A DNA stretch of 64,000 nucleotides, from positions 620,001 to 684,000 of the forward strand of contig NZ_CP121208.1 in the NCBI RefSeq assembly GCF_029625435.1. Reading direction: 5' to 3'. Of this stretch, positions 15,882 to 24,524 are shown piece by piece; within the stretch, counting starts at the first letter, position 1; each line of letters begins with the position of its first letter. Source of the DNA: Arcanobacterium canis. Lineage in GTDB: Bacteria; Actinomycetota; Actinomycetes; Actinomycetales; Actinomycetaceae. Position numbers and translations under genes: made by a program. The notes under the pieces were generated by a model that was not told the origin of the DNA, made no database searches, and saw nothing but the letters and a program-made list of their open reading frames with translations.

Positions 15882-16838
15882 TTAGCTGCGTGCGTCTTGG
15901 GAAAGACGAGCGATATGGAGTGAGAGGTAGGCGACTTCGTCCGTCGTGAGTGTGGCGTCGGTTCGAAGTTCGATGATTTCCGTGAGCACACGCGCAACTT
16001 TTGCTGCCTGTGGGTAGGAGCTATTGATTGATTCGCTGATTGTACTCATCAGATCTTCAAGCTGACGATGCTCTGCAATTCGTACAAAAAGATAACGAAG
16101 GTGGGTAATAAAGCGCCCCACATTCACACTCGATTGTTCCAAATGAATATCGAAATATTCTTCGATGACGTCAACCATTTGTTGGATGACGCCAGTCATC
16201 ATGTAGGTACCTGCGAGATTTCCGTGAGTGAAGCTTGCGTTGACCAGGTGCAATGTCAAGGCAACGGCCTCATCGTTGGGTAACTGGACATCCTCATATT
16301 GAGCTGTGGCACGCAGGCGCTCATTGATCTGGGTGAGCATCTGGTGGGCTGTTGCAAACTCAGCGGGGTAAAGTCCCCGAACTTCTGCCTCAAGGGGGTA
16401 AGGAGAGTGGATGCTTTTGCGTACACGCTTCACAGCAAATGCCACGTGGTCAGCGAGCGCGATGAGAAGTGCTGGATTTTCTGCGACGACGCCGGTGGGG
16501 GACTGAAGGAATTCGCTAGGAGCAGCGTGCTCGGCATTCGAATATGAGTGCCCTGATGCGGGCACCGTAGGACTTGTCCCGATACCGGGAAGCTGAACGG
16601 CAGTCGAGACCTCGCCGACGATGGCTAAAATTTGTGGAGGAATATCGGACAGAAGCTGTCCGAGATGATCGGGGGAGCGCCCGTCAGAAGGCACAAACGT
16701 ACGCACGATTGCATTCGAGTCGATGCTGTCACCCGGTTTCTTTTGGAAACCGAGTCCTCGTCCGGTCAAGATTACTTCGGTTCCATGTTCATCTTTTGCC
16801 AGAACGACGTTGTTATTAAAAACGCGTAGTACGTTCAT
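15882..16838 (-). CDS. licT: BglG/LicT family transcription antiterminator
   Basis: Encodes 318 residues; the ATG at 16838 follows AAAGGGGGTGAG. The N-terminal CAT RNA-binding domain (about 1-57) starts MNVLRVFNNNVVLA. Two PTS regulation domains follow, PRD1 with His in ADHVAFAVKR and LHLVNAS, PRD2 with His in THLRYLF and LHIARL. These histidines are phosphorylated by EIIB and HPr in relatives. PRD1 carries an extra low-complexity stretch of about 35 residues near 90-125, so the protein is longer than typical LicT (about 277). It should bind the RAT site at 19041-19068 and allow transcription of the PTS gene just upstream of it on this strand when the sugar is present. Confidence 0.92.
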   Translation of the reverse strand: MNVLRVFNNNVVLAKDEHGTEVILTGRGLGFQKKPGDSIDSNAIVRTFVPSDGRSPDHLGQLLSDIPPQILAIVGEVSTAVQLPGIGTSPTVPASGHSYSNAEHAAPSEFLQSPTGVVAENPALLIALADHVAFAVKRVRKSIHSPYPLEAEVRGLYPAEFATAHQMLTQINERLRATAQYEDVQLPNDEAVALTLHLVNASFTHGNLAGTYMMTGVIQQMVDVIEEYFDIHLEQSSVNVGRFITHLRYLFVRIAEHRQLEDLMSTISESINSSYPQAAKVARVLTEIIELRTDATLTTDEVAYLSLHIARLSQDARS

Positions 16839-16902
16839 CTCACCCCCTTTTATCGCCAATTTATTTTAGTGTACAAGCCTCGGTGTTTTGGGTCGTCTCT
16901 GT

Positions 16903-16943
16903 GAGAATGCGGTGGGTGAGACAACCTCACCCACCGCATTCTC
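16903..16943 (-). terminator. Perfect 18-bp hairpin between the PTS gene and licT
   Basis: GAGAATGCGGTGGGTGAG at 16903-16920 pairs exactly with 16926-16943 around a five-base loop. No T-run follows. It lies just after the PTS stop codon and may reduce read-through into licT. Confidence 0.55.
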
Positions 16944-16955
16944 AGTGCATACAGA

Positions 16956-18968
16956 TCACTTGGTTGCCGAAATGATTTCCTCGCCCGCACTGACATCCAT
17001 GCCAACGCGAGGCTCAACCGAGGTCATTGCGCGAGTATTGGTGACGACGACGAGGGTTGTTGTGGGGTATCCAGCTGCCTGGATCTTTTCCAGGTCAACC
17101 TCGACGAGAGGCTGTCCAGCTTCGACAAAGTCGCCCTTTGCAACTTTCGGCTCAAAGCCGTTGCCCTTCATCTCCACGGTATCGATACCGACGTGAACGA
17201 GGACTTCGACTCCGGTATCAGATGTAATGCCATAGGCGTGGCCGGACTTCTGAACAGTCTTGACTTTGCCTGAGACAGGGGAGACGATGTGGCCATTGGA
17301 CGGAACCACGCCGACGCCTTCACCGAGTGCGCGCGAAGCGAAGACCTTATCGCCGGTCTCATCCAGTGTGATGACTGTGCCAGCTACCGGCGAAAGCACG
17401 GCAGTGGTGACAGGTGCAAGAGTTGCGACGTTTTCCGACATCGCTGCCGGAGCGACAGCTGCTTCCTCTGCAGGGGCTGCTTCTTCGGCGTCGCGCTGAG
17501 CAAGGAACTCAGCTTTCTGCTCAGGGGTGCGGTAACCGGAGATGACCACGAGGACCATCGCGGTGAAGAAGGCGACAGCGATTGCGATGACGTAGGTCAG
17601 CTTCGGTGTGAAGACCGGGATAGTCAGGAGCGAGGTGAAGACGAATGCCGAGGTCTTGACGCCACCGGTTGGGATACCCAGGATGCCAATCACGATGCCG
17701 CCTGCCAAACAGCCAGCGAGCATTCGCGGGTAGATGCGCTTGAAACGCAGGTGAATACCGTAAAGCGACGGCTCAGAAATACCACCGAGAAGGCCCGCAG
17801 CGAGTGCGCCTGCCGCAGTCTGACGCATCGTCTTGTCACGGTCCCTAATGGAAAGGAAGAGCACGCCTGCGGTAGCACCGAAACATGCGAAGTTCCATGC
17901 ACCCATTGGGCCCTGGATGAAGTCGTAGCCAAGGGTATTGATGTTGATGAGCATCAGAGCGTTCAGTGGCCAGTGCAGACCGAGCGGTACAAGGAACGGG
18001 TACACGAGTGGGATCATGATGGCAAAGATGAATGGAGCGTGTCCGTTGAGCCAGGCCAAACCGGTGCCAAGTCCAGAACCGAGCCAAATCGAGATCGGGC
18101 CAATGAGGAATGCGGTGAGCGGGATCATGATGATCAGCGAGAACAGGGGCACGAAGACCATATGGACGATCTCAGGAATGATGCGCTTGAGTCCGTGATA
18201 AACACCGGCGAGGATAACAGCCATGAATAGCGGGACGAAGACCTGCCCGCCGTAGTCGTTGAGCTGCATTGGAAGGCCGAAGACGTGAGCGATGTAGAAC
18301 TCGCCGCCGAGAGTGCTTGAGGTCGTCTTGACGGTGTCAGCAGCGTTCTTGAGTGCGCCGAATTCGGGCGTCATTATTGCGAGCATAATAGCCGCTCCGA
18401 GCCAGCCATCAACCTTGAGCTTCTTTGCAGCGTTGTAGGCGACCATTACGGGCAAGAAGTAGAGAACCGAACGCCACATTGCATCGATGAAAACCCAAGT
18501 TGCGCCCTTGTTTGGATCGCGGAAGTTTTGGATGCCCAAAGCATCGAGCACAGCAGCGATCGCGATAATCATCGACGAGCCGAGGAGAACGCCCAGGATC
18601 GGTCGGAAAGAATCTGAAAGGAACTCGAAGAAGGTATCGATCCACGCGTACTTTCCACGCGCCTTGGCGCGCATCTCAGCCTTCACATCGGCGTTCGACT
18701 TCTTTCCGAAATTTGCCATCGCCGGCAGGGACATCATGTCGTTGTAAACGTTTGCCACGCCGCCGCCAATGATGACCTGGTAGCGATCACCGCTTTGGGG
18801 AACTGTGCCGAGAACACCGGGGATGGATTCCAGCTCGTCGTTCGACACAACTGATGCGTCGTTGAGCTCAAAACGCAGGCGAGTCGCACAGTGCGTCAAG
18901 CTCAAGATATTTTCTGGACCGCCGATCGCGTCCAGAATCGCCTTGGGGGCGTTAATTTTGGTGGTCAC
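16956..18968 (-). CDS. PTS beta-glucoside-type transporter EIIBCA (controlled by RAT/LicT)
   Basis: Encodes 670 residues from a GTG at 18968 with AAAGGAG upstream. EIIB is N-terminal with phosphorylatable Cys27 in THCATRLRF. EIIC follows (about 105-470) with roughly ten membrane helices and the conserved NPKGATWVF-like and GISEPSLYGI segments. A linker leads to EIIA (about 525-670) with the active His in VLVHVGIDTVEM. The protein imports and phosphorylates a sugar using phosphoenolpyruvate-derived phosphate. The BglP-like order and the adjacent licT suggest an aryl- or beta-glucoside, although sucrose or trehalose relatives share this layout. Its leader holds a RAT/terminator switch. Confidence 0.92.
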   Translation of the reverse strand: MTTKINAPKAILDAIGGPENILSLTHCATRLRFELNDASVVSNDELESIPGVLGTVPQSGDRYQVIIGGGVANVYNDMMSLPAMANFGKKSNADVKAEMRAKARGKYAWIDTFFEFLSDSFRPILGVLLGSSMIIAIAAVLDALGIQNFRDPNKGATWVFIDAMWRSVLYFLPVMVAYNAAKKLKVDGWLGAAIMLAIMTPEFGALKNAADTVKTTSSTLGGEFYIAHVFGLPMQLNDYGGQVFVPLFMAVILAGVYHGLKRIIPEIVHMVFVPLFSLIIMIPLTAFLIGPISIWLGSGLGTGLAWLNGHAPFIFAIMIPLVYPFLVPLGLHWPLNALMLININTLGYDFIQGPMGAWNFACFGATAGVLFLSIRDRDKTMRQTAAGALAAGLLGGISEPSLYGIHLRFKRIYPRMLAGCLAGGIVIGILGIPTGGVKTSAFVFTSLLTIPVFTPKLTYVIAIAVAFFTAMVLVVISGYRTPEQKAEFLAQRDAEEAAPAEEAAVAPAAMSENVATLAPVTTAVLSPVAGTVITLDETGDKVFASRALGEGVGVVPSNGHIVSPVSGKVKTVQKSGHAYGITSDTGVEVLVHVGIDTVEMKGNGFEPKVAKGDFVEAGQPLVEVDLEKIQAAGYPTTTLVVVTNTRAMTSVEPRVGMDVSAGEEIISATK

Positions 18969-19006
18969 ACCTAGCTCCTTTGCTGACAGTGGCCGTTTTT
19001 AGGCAA

Positions 19007-19068
19007 CAAAAAAGACCCGAGATACACTGGCGTTATCTCAGGTCTTGCCCCAAAACGGGTAACAATCC
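19007..19068 (-). promoter_or_regulatory. RAT antiterminator overlapping an intrinsic terminator, in the PTS leader
   Basis: On the minus strand, GGATTGTTAC begins at 19068 and GCAAGACC ends at 19041, the two conserved ends of the ribonucleic antiterminator bound by BglG/LicT/SacY proteins, around a central stem-loop. The terminator stem AGACCTGAGATA (19045-19034) with TATCTCGGGTCT (19024-19013) follows, then TTTTTT. The two structures share the AGACC bases and are mutually exclusive. licT lies two genes downstream. Confidence 0.92.
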
Positions 19069-19093
19069 TTCGGTCTGAGAACCGATCGCGTAA

Positions 19094-19122
19094 AGCCTAA
19101 CACTGAAAAATCTCTAGATCAA
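19094..19122 (-). promoter_or_regulatory. Promoter of the RAT-controlled PTS gene
   Basis: -35 TTGATC (19122-19117) and -10 TAGGCT (19099-19094) are separated by 17 bases. Transcription would start near 19087, about 20 bases before the RAT. Confidence 0.55.
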
Positions 19123-19175
19123 GCCTTGAGAGGAATCTGGATAGTTCAGTGTCGTTAAGACAGGATATGCGAAGT

Positions 19176-21335
19176 TCACAGCGTCAGATCGATGATCGCA
19201 CTTCCTTCGGCTACCTCACCGGCAGGTGCAGGGGTTACGTTCTTGAGCAAACGTGTATTGGTCACCACCACGAAGGTCGTAGCACGGTGCCCTGCCTTTG
19301 CAATTGCCTCAAGATCAGCGCTTGCGAGCGCATCTCCAACCTCTACGTGTTGGCCACGCTCGACATGGGCCACGAACCCTTGACCAGCCATTTCGACGGT
19401 GTCAATTCCGATGTGGATGAGCACATCTGCGCCTTCATGAGAACGGATTCCGTAGGCATGGCCGCTTTGCTGAACAGCCGTCACCACGCCGGAAACAGGG
19501 ACTGAAAATTCGCCGTTCGTAGGCTCAATTCCTATCCCCTCTCCTAGTGCCTTCGACGCGAAGATAACATCCTGTGTTTCCTCGAGCGCAACAATAGTGC
19601 CATCAACAGGTGAATAGACGTGCGCCCGCCGTATGCCATCAGTTTCAGGAACAGTAGAGACTTCCGTTGGCAACGGTATCGCGTGTGCAAGGCCCGAGCC
19701 AGGACCGTCATCGGGGAAGACGTCGCTCAACGGTGCGCTGGTGACTTTCCCTGCGTCAGAATCACTTGCGACAGGCGGTGCCTGTGCACTGGAGTCGTCC
19801 ATGAGAGGCGACACTTGACCAACTTTGAAACGTGTACCGTTTGCTGACACGCCGAAGATGTGTTTTTCTCCTGGCTCTCGGTAGCCCACGATCAAAACTC
19901 CCAGCATCGCGACCGAGAATGCGACGGCAATGGCGACGACATATGTAGTTGCGGGGGAAAACACGGGAATAGTCAGGAGTGAGGAAAAGACGAATGCTCG
20001 GGTGGTCACGCCGCCTGTGAGCCATCCACCAACGGTGATGGCAATTCCGCCAGCGGCACATCCGACGAGAAGCGCTGGGCACACGCGGCGATAACGTAGA
20101 TGGATTCCGTATAGTGCTGGCTCAGAGGTTCCGCCGATTAACCCGGCCCAGAGTGCCGATGACGCAGTCGAGCGCGTGGCGTGGTCTTTTGCCCGCCAAG
20201 AGAGAACTGCGACACCCGCTACTGCGCCGTAGCAAGCAAAATTCCAAGCGCCCATAGGGCCCTGGAGAAAATCGAATCCAAGAGTCGAAAGATTCACCAG
20301 CATCAGCACGTTCAGTGGCCAGTGCAGTCCAAGAGGAACGATGAATGGATAGAGAAGAGGGATCCCTAGCGCAAAAATATAGGGAGCGTGGAGATTCAGC
20401 CAGCCCAGTCCGTTACCAAGGAAATTTCCAAACCAGACGAATGCAGGGCCAATCACAAATGCTGTCAAGGGAACCATGACGAGCAGACATAAAAATGGTA
20501 CAACCATCAGTTGCATTGATTCAGGCAGCTGCCGGCGCAAGAAATGATAGAGCCACGATAGTACTGGCACCATCGTTAATGGAACCAGTACTCGTCCGCC
20601 ATAGCTAGGAAGATGAAGCGGCAATCCGAACACATCTAACGTAAAGCTCAAGGTGCCAGCAGGGGAACCCAGCTCTTCCAACCCAGCAGTGCCTCCGGAT
20701 GTATGAGCGGCGAGAGTGCGGATAGCACCGGAGAATGGAGTCATGAGCGCGAGCATGACAGCTGCACCTAGCCACCCATCTATTTTCATCTTCACTGATG
20801 CGTTGTAGGCGACGAGAACGGGAAGGAAGAAAAACACTCCTGCCCAGAGTGATTCCACAAACCACCGTTCAGGTGTACGGCTCGTTGATGCAAATCCCGG
20901 CACCTGCCACCACTCCAAGACGATTGCTAACGCCATGACAAGTGATGCGCCGAGCAACACCCCAAGCGCTGGACGGAAGGAATCAGAAAGGTACTCCGAA
21001 AAAGCGTTAAAGATCGCAGACTTTCCACGCCCTTTTTTCTCTAGCTGTGCCTTGAGCTCCTCATCAGAAGTTCGACCAAAATTTCGCATCGCAGGCAACG
21101 CCATGAACTTTGAGAAATACTCGGCAACATTGCCACGCACCACCACCTGGTAGCGGTTATCGGCTTGAGGGAGCGCGGCAATAACATTTGGAGCGTGCGC
21201 GATTCGCTCACGATCAACAGCTGAATTGTCTTTGAGCTGGAAACGGAGGCGAGTGGCACAGTGGATCACGGTGGAAATGTTGTCACTACCGCCGATACCA
21301 TCGAGCACTTCTTGCTGTGAATTTTTTCCAGCCAC
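19176..21335 (-). CDS. Second PTS beta-glucoside-type transporter EIIBCA (paralogue)
   Basis: Encodes 719 residues; GTG at 21335 preceded by AAGGGAGG. The domain order matches the neighbouring permease: EIIB with Cys26 in IHCATRLRF, EIIC with GGTSEPALYGIHLRYRR, and EIIA with VLIHIGIDTVEM. EIIC and EIIA are clearly similar to the downstream copy, so the pair probably arose by tandem duplication. The linker before EIIA is about 50 residues longer and rich in Asp, Ser and Pro. I find no RAT site in the 88 bases upstream, so this copy is probably not under the same switch. Confidence 0.9.
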   Translation of the reverse strand: MAGKNSQQEVLDGIGGSDNISTVIHCATRLRFQLKDNSAVDRERIAHAPNVIAALPQADNRYQVVVRGNVAEYFSKFMALPAMRNFGRTSDEELKAQLEKKGRGKSAIFNAFSEYLSDSFRPALGVLLGASLVMALAIVLEWWQVPGFASTSRTPERWFVESLWAGVFFFLPVLVAYNASVKMKIDGWLGAAVMLALMTPFSGAIRTLAAHTSGGTAGLEELGSPAGTLSFTLDVFGLPLHLPSYGGRVLVPLTMVPVLSWLYHFLRRQLPESMQLMVVPFLCLLVMVPLTAFVIGPAFVWFGNFLGNGLGWLNLHAPYIFALGIPLLYPFIVPLGLHWPLNVLMLVNLSTLGFDFLQGPMGAWNFACYGAVAGVAVLSWRAKDHATRSTASSALWAGLIGGTSEPALYGIHLRYRRVCPALLVGCAAGGIAITVGGWLTGGVTTRAFVFSSLLTIPVFSPATTYVVAIAVAFSVAMLGVLIVGYREPGEKHIFGVSANGTRFKVGQVSPLMDDSSAQAPPVASDSDAGKVTSAPLSDVFPDDGPGSGLAHAIPLPTEVSTVPETDGIRRAHVYSPVDGTIVALEETQDVIFASKALGEGIGIEPTNGEFSVPVSGVVTAVQQSGHAYGIRSHEGADVLIHIGIDTVEMAGQGFVAHVERGQHVEVGDALASADLEAIAKAGHRATTFVVVTNTRLLKNVTPAPAGEVAEGSAIIDLTL

Positions 21336-21423
21336 ATTGCCTCCCTTACATTCTCTCTAATGGTAGCGGGAGGGTATGACAAAAGTATGCGATCACCTCA
21401 CGAAGCTGCGCGGCGTTGGTAAC

Positions 21424-22734
21424 TTATGGTTGATCGAGGCTATGCATTGATTTCTTCTCACGCATCAATATGAGCGCTGGTATTCCGGCCAATACTGACA
21501 CAGCGATCGCATAATACGCTGGCGCAAGAAGGTTACCTGTGGCGGTGGTCAGCATATTGACGACCGCTGGAGTAAGACCACCGAATAGGACAGCGGCGAG
21601 ATTATAGCCAATTGCCATTCCGGAGAAGCGTCCGTGAGTAGGGAATTGTTCAGGAACTGCCGACGCTGCGATCGCCGACCAGCCTGCTGCGGGAGCCGCG
21701 AGCAAGATAGCGGCGGTTGCCAAAACGAGCGGAGAGCTTGAGGAGAGCATCGAATAACCAGGGAAAGCCACAACTACTAATGCGATAAGAGTGAAGGAGA
21801 ATGCACGGCGTCGTCCGAAAATATCGGCAGCGAGTCCCACCAACGGTGTCACGGCGATTGCTGCGATGGCAGCAAAGATTCCCAGGCGTAACGCGGACAT
21901 CGAATCCATATTCATTGTTTCAACGTACGTCGGAATATAAGTGATCGTCAGGAAGTAGGAGGCTGAACCGACTGTAGAAATCAAGAACGATACCGCCACC
22001 GCCAGCTTTTGCTTGCGTAACGTGTACGCGATCGGTGCCGACGCTGCTGGTTCAGCCGACGAGTTGTCTGCTCTTGTCGGCATCAGGCCATTAGTGCCGA
22101 CGTCGGCGCGTAACGCAGGAGATTCCTCCATGTACTTGCGCAGGGGGATCATGCCTGCAGCGAGCAACGCGCCGAGAAGGAACGGCAGACGCCATGCCCA
22201 GTCGTGGAGCGTGTCGGTACCGAAGATGCGGCTGACAAGAGCTGCCGATCCCACAGCTAACAACGCACCTACCTCGGAGTTTGCCGCAGCCCATGACGCC
22301 GCCAATCCGCGTCGGTTTGTTCGTGCCGTCTCCGTCAGATACACCATGATGCCTGTGTACTCTGCGCCCACCGAGAATCCAGCTAACGCACGCAAGAGCA
22401 ACACGATAATGCCGCCCCACGCGCCGATGGTGGCGTAGCCAGGAGTCAAAGCGATTCCTGCCATCGAGATTGCCATCAGACCTGCCGAGGCAACAAGGGC
22501 AACGGTACGCCCTCGTGTATCGCCGATGTGTCCAAAGACGAGTGCTCCAAGAGGACGGAATACGAAACCAACTGCGGCGATTGCCAGCACAAGCAAGGTG
22601 GAATTTGCAGAGTTGGGGTAGTAGGTCCTGCTCAACGAGGTTGCAAGGTAAAAGAAGAGGGAGAAATCAAACCATTCGATTACCGTGCCGGAGGCAGCGA
22701 TCAACATGGAGATTCGACGTGTGCGCTGATTCAT
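21424..22734 (-). CDS. MFS transporter, metabolite:H+ symporter (MHS/ProP-like) family
   Basis: Encodes 436 residues from the ATG at 22734. The start gives the family N-terminus (ASGTVIEWFDFSLFFYLA); GGAGG lies unusually close to it, and 43 in-frame upstream residues look non-coding. About 12 membrane helices are visible. GHIGDTRGRT between helices 2 and 3 and the Asp/Arg-rich cytoplasmic loops are MFS hallmarks, and the VIEWFDF opening is characteristic of MHS members that import organic acids or osmolytes with protons. The substrate is unknown. It precedes the PTS genes on the same strand but has no functional link that I can see. Confidence 0.87.
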   Translation of the reverse strand: MNQRTRRISMLIAASGTVIEWFDFSLFFYLATSLSRTYYPNSANSTLLVLAIAAVGFVFRPLGALVFGHIGDTRGRTVALVASAGLMAISMAGIALTPGYATIGAWGGIIVLLLRALAGFSVGAEYTGIMVYLTETARTNRRGLAASWAAANSEVGALLAVGSAALVSRIFGTDTLHDWAWRLPFLLGALLAAGMIPLRKYMEESPALRADVGTNGLMPTRADNSSAEPAASAPIAYTLRKQKLAVAVSFLISTVGSASYFLTITYIPTYVETMNMDSMSALRLGIFAAIAAIAVTPLVGLAADIFGRRRAFSFTLIALVVVAFPGYSMLSSSSPLVLATAAILLAAPAAGWSAIAASAVPEQFPTHGRFSGMAIGYNLAAVLFGGLTPAVVNMLTTATGNLLAPAYYAIAVSVLAGIPALILMREKKSMHSLDQP

Positions 22735-22937
22735 CCCTCCAGCATAACCTTTTGTACTGATGATCCCAGAATAAGGGTGTGATGGTTCACGCCACTGTGA
22801 ATAATGCTTCAGTCCGCTAGGGCGGGGAAATCGGGTCAGTTTAAACCGCGGAATCGGCCACAATCAAGAAATATTCTCCCAAACGGAGCGTAATCCCGGT
22901 AGGGTTTCACAGGTATAAAGAACCGAAAGAAATTTTT

Positions 22938-24437
22938 ATGCTTAAACAAATTTTGATTGTTTCATCTGCGTTTATTGGACTTGTCGTCGGTGCAGGATTC
23001 GCCTCCGGACAGGAAGTTCTCCAGTACTTTGTCGCCCACGGGACCTGGGGAATCGTCGGGGCAGTGATGGCGACGCTGATGATCTGTGTTATCGGTGTGG
23101 TCGTTCTTCAACTGGGCTCATACTTCCTTGCAAAGGAACATTCCATTGTGTATGACCGCGTGGCACATCCGGTTATCTCCCGCTTGCTCGATGCCTTCAC
23201 TACTTTTGTTCTCTTCTGCATGGGTGTAGTGATGCTCGCTGGTGCGGGGGCGAACCTGCACCAGCAATTTAGTATTCCGAACTGGCTCGGAAGTATTATC
23301 CTTGGCGTCATTGTTTTTGCAGTCGGATTCCTTAATACCTCGAAGGTTACGACCGTTATCGGCGCAATTTCACCTTTCATCATCGTGTTAATCATCGTCG
23401 CTTCCATCTACGCTTTCACCCACGTCGATGGTTCAGCGGCACAGATGAGTACTGAAGTTCAGACCATCACCCCGGCAATTAATAACTGGTTTTTGTCGTC
23501 GCTGAATTACGTCGGTATGAACCTGGCGACGGCGGTGGCTATGGCTCTCGTGATGGGCGGAAACTTTCTCTCCATCCGCGTCGCTGGCTGGGGCGGCGCC
23601 GTCGGCGGAACTGCTTTCGGCGGTTTGGTGATTTTGACTGTCGTGTCACTGTTCGTCAAGACAGAAACAGTCAAGAATGCGCCGATGCCAATGCTCAAAC
23701 TTGTCGATTCGATCCATCCCGCAGTCGGAACTGTGATGTCGGTAGTGATTTTCGCAATGATCTTCAATACCGCGATCGGCATGTTCTACGCCCTTTCCAA
23801 GCGTGCAACTGTGAAGTATCCCCGTTACTTCAACGTGGCAATGGCGGCGCTTATCGTGATTTGTTACGGCGTTTCATTCGTCGGTTTCGAGGTTCTCGTC
23901 AACAAGGTCTTCCCGATTGTTGGCTGGGTGGGCCTGGCTCTTGCCGGTATTTTAACCCTGGCCTGGGTTCGCTCGAACAAGGAGATTCGCGCTGAGTCCA
24001 AGCGCCGACGCCGCATTCGCTCGCTGCTAGATCGGATGTGGACCGCTGGCGTTCACTTCTCTCACCTTGATCGCCTGCGTTTGCGTAAGCATCTTGCAGC
24101 CTCAAATATTGATGATCGCCGAATGCATCGTCGTATGAGCCGTGAAGTCGTTGCCGATCTTCAGAACGACGACACCAAAGACGTCGAAGAACGTTGGGAA
24201 GAAACTGAAGCACGCTGGGACGAAGAGCGTGAGAAGGTTATTGCTGAAGCTGCTGAGAATGAAGCACGTGCAGCTGCTGGCGAGGATCTCCCCTCCGCCA
24301 GTAGCGTCGAAGCATCCCTCGCGCCTGAAGCGATCGACGCGCGTCCGACGTCGGTGGCCGGCTCCCAGCCAGTGACTGCGGCCCCTGGCTTTGGCGCTGG
24401 TAAGACGTCGGCAGCAGCTGAGCGACGCGTCGATTAG
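22938..24437 (+). CDS. YkvI-like membrane protein with long charged C-terminal tail
   Basis: Encodes 499 residues; ATG at 22938 after GAAAGAAA, with TATAAA upstream at 22915-22920. About ten hydrophobic helices span residues 1-350, starting SSAFIGLVVGAGFASGQE, the signature of the YkvI/COG3949 group within the APC/LeuT-fold superfamily. Function is not established; transport of a small solute is likely. After residue 350 the protein changes to a cytoplasmic tail of about 150 residues, first Arg-rich (ESKRRRRIRSLLDR) and then strongly acidic and probably coiled-coil, that family members I know of lack. murJ follows 87 bases later. Confidence 0.75.
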   Translation: MLKQILIVSSAFIGLVVGAGFASGQEVLQYFVAHGTWGIVGAVMATLMICVIGVVVLQLGSYFLAKEHSIVYDRVAHPVISRLLDAFTTFVLFCMGVVMLAGAGANLHQQFSIPNWLGSIILGVIVFAVGFLNTSKVTTVIGAISPFIIVLIIVASIYAFTHVDGSAAQMSTEVQTITPAINNWFLSSLNYVGMNLATAVAMALVMGGNFLSIRVAGWGGAVGGTAFGGLVILTVVSLFVKTETVKNAPMPMLKLVDSIHPAVGTVMSVVIFAMIFNTAIGMFYALSKRATVKYPRYFNVAMAALIVICYGVSFVGFEVLVNKVFPIVGWVGLALAGILTLAWVRSNKEIRAESKRRRRIRSLLDRMWTAGVHFSHLDRLRLRKHLAASNIDDRRMHRRMSREVVADLQNDDTKDVEERWEETEARWDEEREKVIAEAAENEARAAAGEDLPSASSVEASLAPEAIDARPTSVAGSQPVTAAPGFGAGKTSAAAERRVD

Positions 24438-24524
24438 GTCTGGGAATATCAACCGCACGCCTGACGCGGAATGCCCACGCATACAGGTAGGGTGGGGACG
24501 CTCGGATTCTAGGGAGGAATGACA

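Noticed and set aside
17289-18230. 313-codon open frame opposite the EIIC region of the first PTS gene
   Set aside because: It is antisense to a well-supported transporter, its product is rich in Arg, Cys, His and Asp with no domain, and there is no ribosome binding site. It is a shadow of biased codon use.
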